This document shows, piece by piece, positions 1 to 5,088 of a DNA stretch of 5,088 nucleotides. The notes below the pieces were generated by a model. That model saw nothing but the letters and a program-made list of their open reading frames with translations, was not told the DNA's origin and made no database searches. How positions within the stretch are numbered: position 1 is the stretch's first letter; the number at the start of each line of letters is the position of its first letter. Made by a program: the position numbers and the translations under genes. Origin of the DNA: Sporomusa sp. (GTDB lineage Bacteria; Bacillota_C; Negativicutes; Sporomusales; Sporomusaceae); the NCBI GenBank assembly GCA_029256645.1, contig JAQSXM010000283.1, positions 1-5,088 of the forward strand. Reading direction: 5' to 3'.

Positions 1-1
1 G

Positions 2-85
2 CTGTGGGGTCATGAAGAGAAGGTTGGTCTGAATGTGCGTGTTTCCGAAGACGGCGTTTTGGATCTAAACGATGACGTACGTTAA
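2..85 (+). CDS. C-terminal end of an unidentified protein (5' truncated by window edge)
   Basis: One forward frame is open from the first bases to a TAA at 83-85 and gives 27 residues beginning LWGHEEKVGLN and ending DLNDDVR. The other two frames do not compete: one stops at 13-15, and the terminator hairpin begins immediately after this TAA, which fits the end of a real gene. The fragment is polar and acidic with alternating hydrophobic residues (GLNVRV, GVLDL), as in a closing beta-strand pair, and has no membrane segment. I do not recognise the family and assign no function. The rest of the gene lies to the left of the window. Confidence 0.6.
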   Translation: MWGHEEKVGLNVRVSEDGVLDLNDDVR

Positions 86-117
86 AAAAAACAGGCCGGT
101 TCCGGCCTGTTTTTTTT
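84..117 (+). terminator. Intrinsic terminator after the left-edge gene
   Basis: ACAGGCCGG (91-99) and CCGGCCTGT (102-110) are perfect reverse complements. The two-base TT centre means the loop is in practice the tetraloop GTTC. An A run (84-90) precedes the GC-rich stem and a T run (111-117) follows it, so the stem can extend by A-U pairs and the RNA ends in a U tract. The hairpin begins right at the TAA of the upstream gene. The A/T symmetry would also let it act on the other strand, stopping any transcript that runs leftward past the cupin gene start. Confidence 0.9.
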
Positions 118-121
118 GAGT

Positions 122-137
122 CGTGACTTTTGTCACA
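122..137. promoter_or_regulatory. CRP/FNR-like palindromic operator candidate
   Basis: The sequence CGTGACTTTTGTCACA contains GTGA-N6-TCAC, the half-site pattern and spacing of CRP/FNR-family binding sites (TGTGA-N6-TCACA); only the first T is missing. Read another way it is a perfect GTGAC-TTTT-GTCAC inverted repeat. It lies 72 bases upstream of the cupin start codon and downstream of the preceding terminator, so it belongs to the cupin promoter region. A second weaker dyad, TTTGT-N10-ACAAA, sits at 154-173. The bound regulator is unknown, and a short repeat of this kind can occur by chance. Confidence 0.4.
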
Positions 138-193
138 GCGTACAGCTATTCGATTTGTTAAACTAAATACAAAGATATCCAATCCCCGCAAAT

Positions 194-200
194 AAGGAGG
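194..200 (+). promoter_or_regulatory. Ribosome binding site of the cupin gene
   Basis: AAGGAGG is a near-perfect anti-16S match, eight bases before the ATG at 209. It fixes this start and suggests efficient translation. Confidence 0.85.
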
Positions 201-208
201 TTTTATTT

Positions 209-544
209 ATGGAAAAACAATTCATAAAAAATATTGAGTTCAGTAAAGCCCATGACCTGGTCAATTTGGTGGATTATCAGCCTGGCAAGGTAGTAAGCCT
301 GACTTTATCACAAAACAAAACACTCAGTATGACACTGTTTGCATTTGCGCAAGGCGAAGCGATCAGTACTCACTCGGCCCCTGGCGATGCTATGGTGCAT
401 ATTCTTGATGGCCGGGCCGATATTACCATCGGCGACGAAAAAATCACAGCCACCGCCGGCCAGGTAGTCGTTATGCCGGCCGATATTCCTCACGGCCTCG
501 ATGCTGTTGAAAACTTCAAAATGCTGCTGGTACTTGTTATGTAA
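209..544 (+). CDS. Small single-domain cupin protein
   Basis: This 111-residue protein is one small cupin barrel (Cupin_2 type) with little outside it; no signal peptide or membrane segment is seen, so it is presumably cytoplasmic. The first cupin motif runs from G49 to G68 and keeps one histidine (H55). The usual second histidine and the glutamate are replaced by A57 and A61 in the stretch [15 protein letters not shown]. The second motif, from G84, has MPADIPHGL with H95 and then FKMLLVLVM. The same HTAP-type variant is, from memory, common in a family of short cupins of unknown function in anaerobes, so the changes look like family traits rather than decay. Metal or ligand binding is not predictable. 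The start is fixed by AAGGAGG at 194-200, eight bases before the ATG. Its last 8 bases overlap the 3' end of the convergent chemotaxis gene. No enzyme activity is assigned. Confidence 0.9.
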   Translation: MEKQFIKNIEFSKAHDLVNLVDYQPGKVVSLTLSQNKTLSMTLFAFAQGEAISTHSAPGDAMVHILDGRADITIGDEKITATAGQVVVMPADIPHGLDAVENFKMLLVLVM

Positions 545-2027
545 GCGTAAGCTTTAAATCTACTCCCAATACACCGATAGTTTGGCCTGCACTATCAGCG
601 ATTGGCAGGGAAATGGTTAAACAAGGCTGATGTGATATTGCTGAGACATACACTTGTGATACGTAAAACTTCCCTTGTTTTGCCTGGCTAAACCACTCTC
701 TGGTCAGCGCATTGGCAATCCCGGCTGGCGGCAAAGAAACAATAAACTGTCCATCAATACGATTTGTCCAGGCGGCCTCAAGCTCAGGATTCTGAGTTAA
801 GAGGCCGCTTAGTATTTCTTTATGGCTAGTCACATCCATACCTAGCACTTGTTGATTTTTCACGGTATGTTCAAGCTGGCTGCGCAGCTTGGCTATTTTA
901 CCATCCAATTCGGCCTGTTGGCAACTGCTGATATCAATCAGTCTCAACTTGCCAGTTGTTGCTACCAGTTGCTCAGCCACTTTCGCTAATAAATCCCCCA
1001 TATTCCGGGTATCACCGAGATGTCTATCCTGCTGCTCTATCGAACTGGCTACTGTCGTCATCCGGCTAGCGGCTTTAGCAGCCATACCGGCAATCTCCCC
1101 TAGCGAATCTGCTGTTTTCTGGGTGGCGGCAAACTGGTTTTGTCTGGCAGCACTGGCTTCCGCCATTTTTGCTTCTACCTGGGAACTAGCTGCCAAAATA
1201 GCATGCAGACTGGCATCAGCAGCTCTCATCTCCCTGGACCCGGTTTCAACAGCGGCAGTCCCTGTCTCCGCAGCTTTTGCCGCCGCTAAGACCCCGCCAT
1301 CAATTTCAGCCAACAGTTTATTGGCCGAGTTTGCCGCAATTGCACTGGCCTCTGAAAGTTTCTGAATCTCCTGGGCCACAACAGCAAAACCACGGCCATG
1401 CTCGCCGGCTCTGGCAGCCTCGATACTGGCATTGAGTGCCAGAAGGCTGGTTTGCGCTGATATGCCCTGGATTGTAGCCATAAAGCTATCGATATCTCTT
1501 GCCATTTGTGTCAAGGCCGTAATTCTTTCGCCAACTTCGGCTGAGGCCTGACGAATTGAATCCATAGCTACAGTTACCTTGGCTGCGGCTTCATAACCTT
1601 GGGCAGCCATATTCTTTGAGGTAATGCTATCCTGGTATATCTCGCCAGCTACAGTAGTAATCGTTTGCGTTGCTGCCATAATATCCTCAATCTGCCTGGC
1701 AGCATGTTTAGTCGCTCCTGCAATATCCTGCGTTAACTGGTCGGCAGTACCAGCTTCCTTACGAGCTTTTTCCGCCAGACAAACCGCTTGTTCAATAACA
1801 TCAGTCACCTGATTTACTGCTGCTGAAACCTGGCATGATGATACCTGCGTTTCCTGCGCGAATGTTCGCAGCATATCGGCCAATGCAGCAATGTTATTTG
1901 CTAAAGGGTGTAGTTCTGCCGGATATTCATCCATATTAATTTTGACAGACATATCACCGGCTGAATACTGAGCAGTTAGTTTGCTTAGTTTATCAATGGC
2001 TTTATTTTTCCCAAACCATAATGGCAT
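537..2027 (-). CDS. Soluble methyl-accepting chemotaxis protein with C-terminal Cache-like sensor domain
   Basis: A 496-residue chemoreceptor with no transmembrane segment or signal peptide, so it should act in the cytoplasm. Domains in order: a HAMP-like stretch (about 10-57, with the GDMSVKI motif and [12 protein letters not shown]); the MCP signalling domain (about 60-345), a long antiparallel coiled coil whose hairpin tip is unmistakable at 186-220 ([18 protein letters not shown], then [10 protein letters not shown]), the CheA/CheW contact region; a short helical linker (about 370-400); and a C-terminal PDC/Cache-like domain (about 400-496, with [37 protein letters not shown] and [10 protein letters not shown]). 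Most receptors carry the sensor before the signalling domain, so this order is inverted. The ligand is unknown. There is no CheR-tethering pentapeptide at the C-terminus and no che gene nearby, so it is an orphan receptor. AGGAG at 2037-2041, nine bases before the ATG, supports the start. The 3' end overlaps the cupin gene. Confidence 0.93.
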   Translation of the reverse strand: MPLWFGKNKAIDKLSKLTAQYSAGDMSVKINMDEYPAELHPLANNIAALADMLRTFAQETQVSSCQVSAAVNQVTDVIEQAVCLAEKARKEAGTADQLTQDIAGATKHAARQIEDIMAATQTITTVAGEIYQDSITSKNMAAQGYEAAAKVTVAMDSIRQASAEVGERITALTQMARDIDSFMATIQGISAQTSLLALNASIEAARAGEHGRGFAVVAQEIQKLSEASAIAANSANKLLAEIDGGVLAAAKAAETGTAAVETGSREMRAADASLHAILAASSQVEAKMAEASAARQNQFAATQKTADSLGEIAGMAAKAASRMTTVASSIEQQDRHLGDTRNMGDLLAKVAEQLVATTGKLRLIDISSCQQAELDGKIAKLRSQLEHTVKNQQVLGMDVTSHKEILSGLLTQNPELEAAWTNRIDGQFIVSLPPAGIANALTREWFSQAKQGKFYVSQVYVSAISHQPCLTISLPIADSAGQTIGVLGVDLKLTLT

Positions 2028-2081
2028 AACTCCACTCTCCTGTCTTTGATTACCAGCAAAAATTTCTTTATTTTTCCAATA

Positions 2082-2111
2082 AATATACTATAAAATATAG
2101 CAACAAGGCAA
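2082..2111 (-). promoter_or_regulatory. Candidate sigma-A promoter of the chemotaxis gene
   Basis: On the - strand, TTGCCT (2111-2106) and TATATT (2087-2082) are separated by 18 bases in a very AT-rich stretch and lie 55 bases before the start codon. The -10 matches five of six consensus bases, the -35 four of six. An alternative -10, TATAGT at 2092-2087, would need a poorer spacing. No sigma-28 (motility) pattern was found. The leader would be only about 50 bases. Confidence 0.4.
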
Positions 2112-2125
2112 GGCCAAATAAAAAG

Positions 2126-2250
2126 GAGTTCGTAGCATATTGGACACTTGTATCAACCATCTATCCTGAGAGAACATTAAATAAATATCAATCCAGTTAC
2201 GAACAGCTATAACACCAAATTTTAAATTACCAGGTTGTTACGAAACAGCT
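2126..2250. repeat. Dispersed GTTACGAA(A)CAG repeats upstream of the chemotaxis gene
   Basis: GTTACGAACAGCT (2196-2208) and GTTACGAAACAGCT (2237-2250) are direct repeats differing by one inserted A, with their ends 42 bases apart, close to four helical turns. Each also has a preceding CCAG (2193-2196 and 2230-2233). A weaker copy in opposite orientation, GAGTTCGTAGC, lies at 2126-2136, about 15 bases upstream of the candidate -35. The arrangement suggests repeated binding sites for a regulator of the chemotaxis gene. I do not recognise the motif; it resembles a Spo0A box only partly. Confidence 0.5.
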
Positions 2251-2286
2251 TTTTGCGCATTTCACCTATTAGTATCTGAAGGTTAG

Positions 2287-2326
2287 ACAAAATCCCGCAT
2301 CATTTCCCAGGAAATAATGCGGGATT
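2287..2326 (-). terminator. Intrinsic terminator of pfkA
   Basis: AATCCCGCAT (2291-2300) pairs with ATGCGGGATT (2317-2326), and ATTTC (2302-2306) with GAAAT (2311-2315), with a single C/A mismatch between them and a CCAG loop. The stem lies five bases after the pfkA stop codon. On the - strand it is followed by TTTTGT (the T run extends to 2289), a short U tract, so termination may be incomplete. It separates pfkA from the chemotaxis gene. Confidence 0.8.
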
Positions 2327-2331
2327 GCTTA

Positions 2332-3291
2332 TTATTGGGATAAAACCTGAGCTAACCGGTATAATTCAGGATCAATCTCTTTTTTCTTGTTAACAACATC
2401 CTCAATTGTTATTTCAACACATTGACGATTTCTATAGCCAATCATAATATCCGTTTTACCGTCCAGCAGGGCCCGCACCGCGGTCTCAGCTAACCGGCTG
2501 GCAAGCAGCCGGTCTGATACCGTTGGGGCTCCGCCACGTTGGATATGACCAAGTACAGAAGCCCGCGTCTCCAAACCGGTATTTGCCCGGATGTATTTGC
2601 CAAGATCAATTGCGCTGCCTGCGCCTTCCGCCACTACAACAATACTATATTGCTTGCCTTTAGCCCGGGATTCTAACAATTGCTTGCAGATGTCCTCCTC
2701 GGAAAAGGGGTCCTCCGGAATGAGGATAATTTCAGCGCCACCGGCCAAACCTGCAGTGAGTGCAATCCAGCCACAAGCGCGGCCCATCACCTCAACCAAC
2801 ATAACCCGCCCATGCGCTGAAGCAGTGTCCCTCAGCTTATTAATCGCGTCAAGAGCAGTATTTACCGCTGTATCAAAACCGATGGTAAAATCAGTACCCC
2901 AAATATCATTGTCAATTGTCCCAGGCAATCCCACAAACTTTATGCCTAATTCGCCCAGGTGCTTGGCACCAGTCAGTGAACCATCACCACCAATAACTAT
3001 TAGCCCCTCAATCCCGCGGTCTGCTAAATTAGCAACTGCTTTTTTCCGCCCAGCTAAGGTTTTAAACTCCTCACTACGGGCCGTACCCAGAAAAGTGCCG
3101 CCTTTTTGGATAATATCGCCTACCGACCGTGAATCCAGCATTTTCATATCACCAGATATCATGCCTGCATAGCCATTTCTAATCCCCCACACCTCGGCAT
3201 CATGCGCCAAAGCCACACGAACAGCCGCACGAATTGCCGCATTCATCCCCGGGCAATCACCACCGCTGGTTATCACTGCAATTTTCTTCAT
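2332..3291 (-). CDS. pfkA: ATP-dependent 6-phosphofructokinase
   Basis: Phosphorylates fructose 6-phosphate to fructose 1,6-bisphosphate with ATP, the committed step of glycolysis, as a cytoplasmic homotetramer. Counting from the ATG at 3291 the protein has 319 residues, the standard bacterial PfkA length, and numbering coincides with the E. coli and Geobacillus enzymes. Visible residues: G11 in SGGDCPG (ATP loop); GGDGS 101-105 with D103 (Mg-ATP); PGTIDND 123-129 with the catalytic base D127; R162 and MGR 169-171; E222, R243, H249 and R252 (sugar phosphate). G104 and G124 mark the ATP-using rather than pyrophosphate-using form. The effector site is also kept: R21, R25, R154, E187, K213, so ADP/PEP control is expected. 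An in-frame TTG at 3312 would add seven residues (MRKGRVI), but it overlaps the ribosome site and the family starts at MKKIAV. Not clustered with pyk or acc genes here. Confidence 0.97.
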   Translation of the reverse strand: MKKIAVITSGGDCPGMNAAIRAAVRVALAHDAEVWGIRNGYAGMISGDMKMLDSRSVGDIIQKGGTFLGTARSEEFKTLAGRKKAVANLADRGIEGLIVIGGDGSLTGAKHLGELGIKFVGLPGTIDNDIWGTDFTIGFDTAVNTALDAINKLRDTASAHGRVMLVEVMGRACGWIALTAGLAGGAEIILIPEDPFSEEDICKQLLESRAKGKQYSIVVVAEGAGSAIDLGKYIRANTGLETRASVLGHIQRGGAPTVSDRLLASRLAETAVRALLDGKTDIMIGYRNRQCVEITIEDVVNKKKEIDPELYRLAQVLSQ

Positions 3292-3301
3292 AATAACCCT
3301 G

Positions 3302-3309
3302 CCTTTCCT
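3302..3309 (-). promoter_or_regulatory. Ribosome binding site that decides the pfkA start
   Basis: AGGAAAGG on the - strand lies ten bases before the ATG at 3291, with CAGGG closer in. It would be inside the coding sequence if the upstream TTG (3312) were used, and no good site precedes that TTG. This favours the ATG. Confidence 0.6.
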
Positions 3310-3348
3310 CAACTAAACCAGTCTAGAAGTCAGCTATATATTTCGGCA

Positions 3349-3379
3349 AATATACCCAATTGCCTGCCACACACCTCAA
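3349..3379 (-). promoter_or_regulatory. Weak candidate promoter of pfkA
   Basis: TTGAGG (3379-3374) and TATATT (3354-3349) on the - strand, 19 bases apart and 58 bases before the pfkA ATG. The -10 is good, the spacing is long. No terminator hairpin is visible between the permease stop (3444) and this point, so pfkA may also receive read-through from the permease gene. Confidence 0.3.
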
Positions 3380-3443
3380 ATTTTTTCTGCTATATTTCAT
3401 ATGACTTATTTCTATTTATTATGGTGTTATTTTATTCGCTTAT

Positions 3444-4862
3444 TTAAATTAAAAACATTGCCACAATAGTTGTCACAATCAAACCGGCTACCACTGGCAG
3501 CAAATTACGTCTGGCAAGTTCAAAAGGACTTACACCGCAGATAGCTGCTGCCGGAATCAGTGCCCACGGCACCAGCGTGCCCCCGCCTACCCAGATAGCG
3601 GCAATTTGCCCTAACGCTGTCAGGGTTGCAATACCTGAACCAATAGCCGTAGCAAATAAATGTGCAATTGATCCAGCTAAGGATATGCCGGAGAATCCTG
3701 AGCCATCCAAACCTGTTATTGCACCAACAATTGTTAATGTGACAGCGCCAACCCCAGGATTAAGTGGTACTATCCGGGCAATTGCCAAGCCGATGTCGTT
3801 GACAATTCCCTGTGATCCCGGTGGCAGCACCTGGCCCATAATTTGATTAATACCGATATCACCCAGATAAAAAAAAGCGGCGATTGGAATTACCGGGCCA
3901 AAAATAGTAAAGCCAAATGTAAAACCATCGATAAAATATGCCGTTATTTTCTCTAAACTCTGATTCCTATATGCTAATAAAGTAATTAATACCAAGATCA
4001 ATACAGCCGTGCCACCGATCAGCGCCGTAGCGTCTCCGCCTTGCAGATTAGCCGCGTACATAATACCGACATCCAGCAAGAACAAGGCAGGTACGAATAC
4101 AGCCAGTACCTTCTTCGAGCTTTCCGGCAATATATTTCGCAATATCGCAACATCATCCTCAACTGGTGCAGCATCCTTGGCATATGATAATTCTGCTGCT
4201 GTACCGCACAAACTGTCTTGATCCCGTACATCCCGCATCAGCATCCAGTATGCGGTAACGGTTGCTACTAAACCCATCACAAATACTAAAGGTACACTGG
4301 CGCTTACAACACTCTGAACAGGAATGCCGGCGGCTGTTGCGGTCAGCTTAGGGGCGCCCTGTATAACAAAGTCTCCTGATAAAGCAATGCCGTGCCCGAA
4401 TAGATTCATCGCTATCGCCACTCCAATGGCAGGCAGTCCAGTCCTTACTGCTACAGGTAAAAGTACAGCTCCCAAAAGTGCCACTGCCGGTGAAGGCCAA
4501 AAGAACCACGAAATGACCATCATTAATAAGCCTGTTATCCAATATGCCTGGGATGGTGTACGAATCAGCTTGGTTACGGGAGATACCATAGCTTCATTAA
4601 TACCTGTGACCAGTAAAATCCGGCTCATCGCAACAATGATTGAGATGATCAGAATTGTCCCTAACAATTCGGTAATTGCATAAATAAAACTCTGGAAAAT
4701 CCCGCTAACGGCCTGATAAATTGAACCCTTAACCATCAAACCGATAATAAAAATCCCAATAAGGCATACTAAAGAAGTATCGCGCCGCAGCAGCATTACG
4801 CCCAGTATCATAAAAATAAATAGTAAGTACACATAGTGCAGCGACGTAAGCTCTACTCCCAT
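3444..4862 (-). CDS. Polytopic membrane transporter, probable organic-anion permease
   Basis: A 472-residue, very hydrophobic protein with about eleven or twelve likely membrane segments (roughly 8-24, 30-46, 62-86, 106-121, 124-139, 143-161, 185-207, 252-270, 280-297, 312-332, 354-384, 393-443 possibly as two or three, and 452-471). A polar, charged loop at about 208-251 splits it into two halves, the layout of ion-transporter superfamily carriers such as the GntP, DcuC and CitM types. Conserved-looking stretches include FFWPSPAVALLGAVLLP (120-136), GHGIALSGDFVIQGAPKLTA (156-175), LNPGVGAVTLT (367-377) and the small-residue run GLDGSGFSGISLAGS (384-398). There is no ATP-binding domain or partner subunit, so transport is presumably driven by an ion gradient. 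Substrate unknown; a carboxylate is a guess from the fold type. It lies 131 bases upstream of pfkA in the same direction. Confidence 0.8.
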   Translation of the reverse strand: MGVELTSLHYVYLLFIFMILGVMLLRRDTSLVCLIGIFIIGLMVKGSIYQAVSGIFQSFIYAITELLGTILIISIIVAMSRILLVTGINEAMVSPVTKLIRTPSQAYWITGLLMMVISWFFWPSPAVALLGAVLLPVAVRTGLPAIGVAIAMNLFGHGIALSGDFVIQGAPKLTATAAGIPVQSVVSASVPLVFVMGLVATVTAYWMLMRDVRDQDSLCGTAAELSYAKDAAPVEDDVAILRNILPESSKKVLAVFVPALFLLDVGIMYAANLQGGDATALIGGTAVLILVLITLLAYRNQSLEKITAYFIDGFTFGFTIFGPVIPIAAFFYLGDIGINQIMGQVLPPGSQGIVNDIGLAIARIVPLNPGVGAVTLTIVGAITGLDGSGFSGISLAGSIAHLFATAIGSGIATLTALGQIAAIWVGGGTLVPWALIPAAAICGVSPFELARRNLLPVVAGLIVTTIVAMFLI

Positions 4863-4869
4863 ACCGCTT

Positions 4870-4876
4870 CCCCCCT
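4870..4876 (-). promoter_or_regulatory. G-run ribosome binding site of the permease gene
   Basis: AGGGGGG lies seven bases before the ATG at 4862 on the - strand. It is a Shine-Dalgarno variant with six Gs rather than GGAGG and can pair in several registers with 16S rRNA. Nothing else near this ATG would serve. Confidence 0.55.
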
Positions 4877-4926
4877 ATACTTCATAGTTCCTACAGGATA
4901 TGCACAAAGGAAAGATTTAGTCATTT

Positions 4927-4938
4927 AACTATATAGTT
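4927..4938. promoter_or_regulatory. Perfect palindrome AACTATATAGTT upstream of the permease
   Basis: A 12-bp perfect palindrome 65 bases before the permease start codon. It contains TATATA, which could be a -10 element; TTGGAG (4961-4956 on the - strand) would then be a -35 only at a long 20-base spacing. It may be an operator, or simply AT-rich promoter DNA. Confidence 0.35.
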
Positions 4939-4964
4939 TGCCATAAATTTATCTTCTCCAAAAA

Positions 4965-4976
4965 ATCCCCGGGGAT
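4965..4976. promoter_or_regulatory. Perfect palindrome ATCCCCGGGGAT
   Basis: A 12-bp perfect palindrome, strikingly GC-rich in AT-rich surroundings, 103 bases before the permease start and ten bases from the hairpin at 4987. With no loop it would not form a useful RNA hairpin, so a dimeric DNA-binding protein is a more natural reading than a terminator. No known operator is recognised. Confidence 0.35.
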
Positions 4977-4986
4977 AGGCTGTCCC

Positions 4987-5018
4987 AAAAAGCGCTACTA
5001 AAGTTGTAGCGCTTTTTT
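4987..5018. terminator. Bidirectional hairpin terminator upstream of the permease
   Basis: AAAAAGCGCTAC (4987-4998) and GTAGCGCTTTTT (5006-5017) are perfect 12-base complements around the loop TAAAGTT. On the + strand the stem ends in six Ts (5013-5018); on the - strand in five Ts followed by GGGAC. It most likely ends a - strand gene to the right of the window, whose stop could be among several TAA codons near 5050-5075, and insulates the permease promoter. Confidence 0.8.
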
Positions 5019-5040
5019 ACGTACTATTTAAGTACAACTT
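5001..5040. repeat. Inverted repeats competing with the terminator
   Basis: AAGTTGTA (5001-5008) is the exact reverse complement of TACAACTT (5033-5040), and between them GTACT (5021-5025) matches AGTAC (5031-5035). The first arm uses bases of the terminator loop and right stem, so the two pairings cannot coexist in one RNA. Confidence 0.45.
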
Positions 5041-5088
5041 ATTTTTAAACAGTTCTTAGCATACTTATTTTACAACAGGGCTGTATGA
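5041..5088. other. Right edge, no assignable gene
   Basis: Short AT-rich end. All three - strand frames entering from the right reach a stop within 48 bases, so the 3' tail of a gene outside the window could end here, but the few codons do not tell which frame is real. Nothing else is seen. Confidence 0.4.

Larger units (their letters stand above)
2028..2290. other. Gene-free stretch between the chemotaxis gene and the pfkA terminator
   Basis: About 260 AT-rich bases with no credible coding sequence on either strand. They hold the chemotaxis ribosome site (2037-2041), the candidate promoter (2082-2111) and the repeats (2126-2250). An AAGGAG at 2123-2128 on the + strand is followed by only a nine-codon frame from a TTG at 2140. 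I looked for a c-di-GMP riboswitch, which often precedes chemotaxis genes, and saw only a vague GCGCAAAAAGC resemblance without the rest of the conserved core. Confidence 0.6.

Noticed and set aside
156..172. Possible Rex operator (TTGTTAA-N4-AATACAA)
   Set aside because: The right half-site departs from TTAACAA/TTCACAA at several positions, so only the outer TTGT/ACAA match.
889..1365. Long open frame on the + strand opposite the chemotaxis gene
   Set aside because: It lies wholly antisense to the conserved MCP signalling domain. Its composition (Ala, Ser, Ile rich) is what alanine-rich coiled coil codons give in reverse, and it has no ribosome site.
2123..2169. AAGGAG followed by a TTG at 2140, a possible tiny gene
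   Set aside because: The frame ends after nine codons and the start is weak. More likely chance in AT-rich DNA.
2195..2290. Possible c-di-GMP riboswitch before the chemotaxis gene
   Set aside because: Only a GCGCAAAAAGC fragment resembles the GEMM core. The other conserved segments are missing, and the candidate promoter lies downstream of it.
2591..3172. 193-codon open frame on the + strand opposite pfkA
   Set aside because: The - strand encodes full-length PfkA with all catalytic residues. The antisense product is proline- and serine-rich with no recognisable domain.
3202..3447. 81-codon + strand frame running from pfkA into the upstream gap
   Set aside because: It overlaps the conserved PfkA N-terminus and then AT-rich promoter DNA. 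No Shine-Dalgarno and no recognisable protein.
4324..4683. 119-codon + strand frame opposite the permease
   Set aside because: Antisense to well-formed membrane segments of the permease. No ribosome site and no domain resemblance.
4977..4990. AGGCTGTCCCAAAA resembling the terminal repeat of some insertion sequences
   Set aside because: No inverted partner, target duplication or transposase is seen in the window, and the bases flank an ordinary terminator.

Overview
The window looks like chromosomal DNA from a low-to-moderate-GC Firmicute. The PfkA sequence, the strong AGGAG-type ribosome sites, the AT-rich intergenic DNA and the soluble chemotaxis receptor with a C-terminal Cache-like domain would suit the Negativicutes (Sporomusa/Pelosinus type). 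That placement is a judgement from general resemblance, not from a marker gene.

Layout, left to right: (1) the last 27 codons of an unidentified + strand gene, closed by a strong intrinsic terminator; (2) a short + strand gene for a single-domain cupin protein, preceded by a CRP/FNR-like palindrome and an excellent Shine-Dalgarno; (3) on the - strand, a 496-residue soluble methyl-accepting chemotaxis protein whose 3' end overlaps the cupin gene by 8 bases tail to tail; (4) a 304-base gap holding the likely promoter of the chemotaxis gene, a small family of GTTACGAA(A)CAG repeats, and the terminator of the next gene; (5) on the - strand, pfkA, the ATP-dependent 6-phosphofructokinase, with essentially every known catalytic and effector-site residue in place; (6) on the - strand, a 472-residue polytopic membrane protein, probably an anion or organic-acid permease; (7) a gene-free right end with two perfect 12-bp palindromes and a strong hairpin terminator that can also form a competing pairing.

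The genes do not form an obvious pathway. The three - strand genes point the same way. The permease and pfkA are 131 bases apart with no visible terminator between them, so read-through is possible, whereas pfkA and the chemotaxis gene are separated by a hairpin. No mobile element, CRISPR array, tRNA or rRNA was seen. I found no convincing undescribed system. The items most worth a second look are the inverted domain order of the chemoreceptor, the repeat family in front of it, and the alternative hairpins at the right end.
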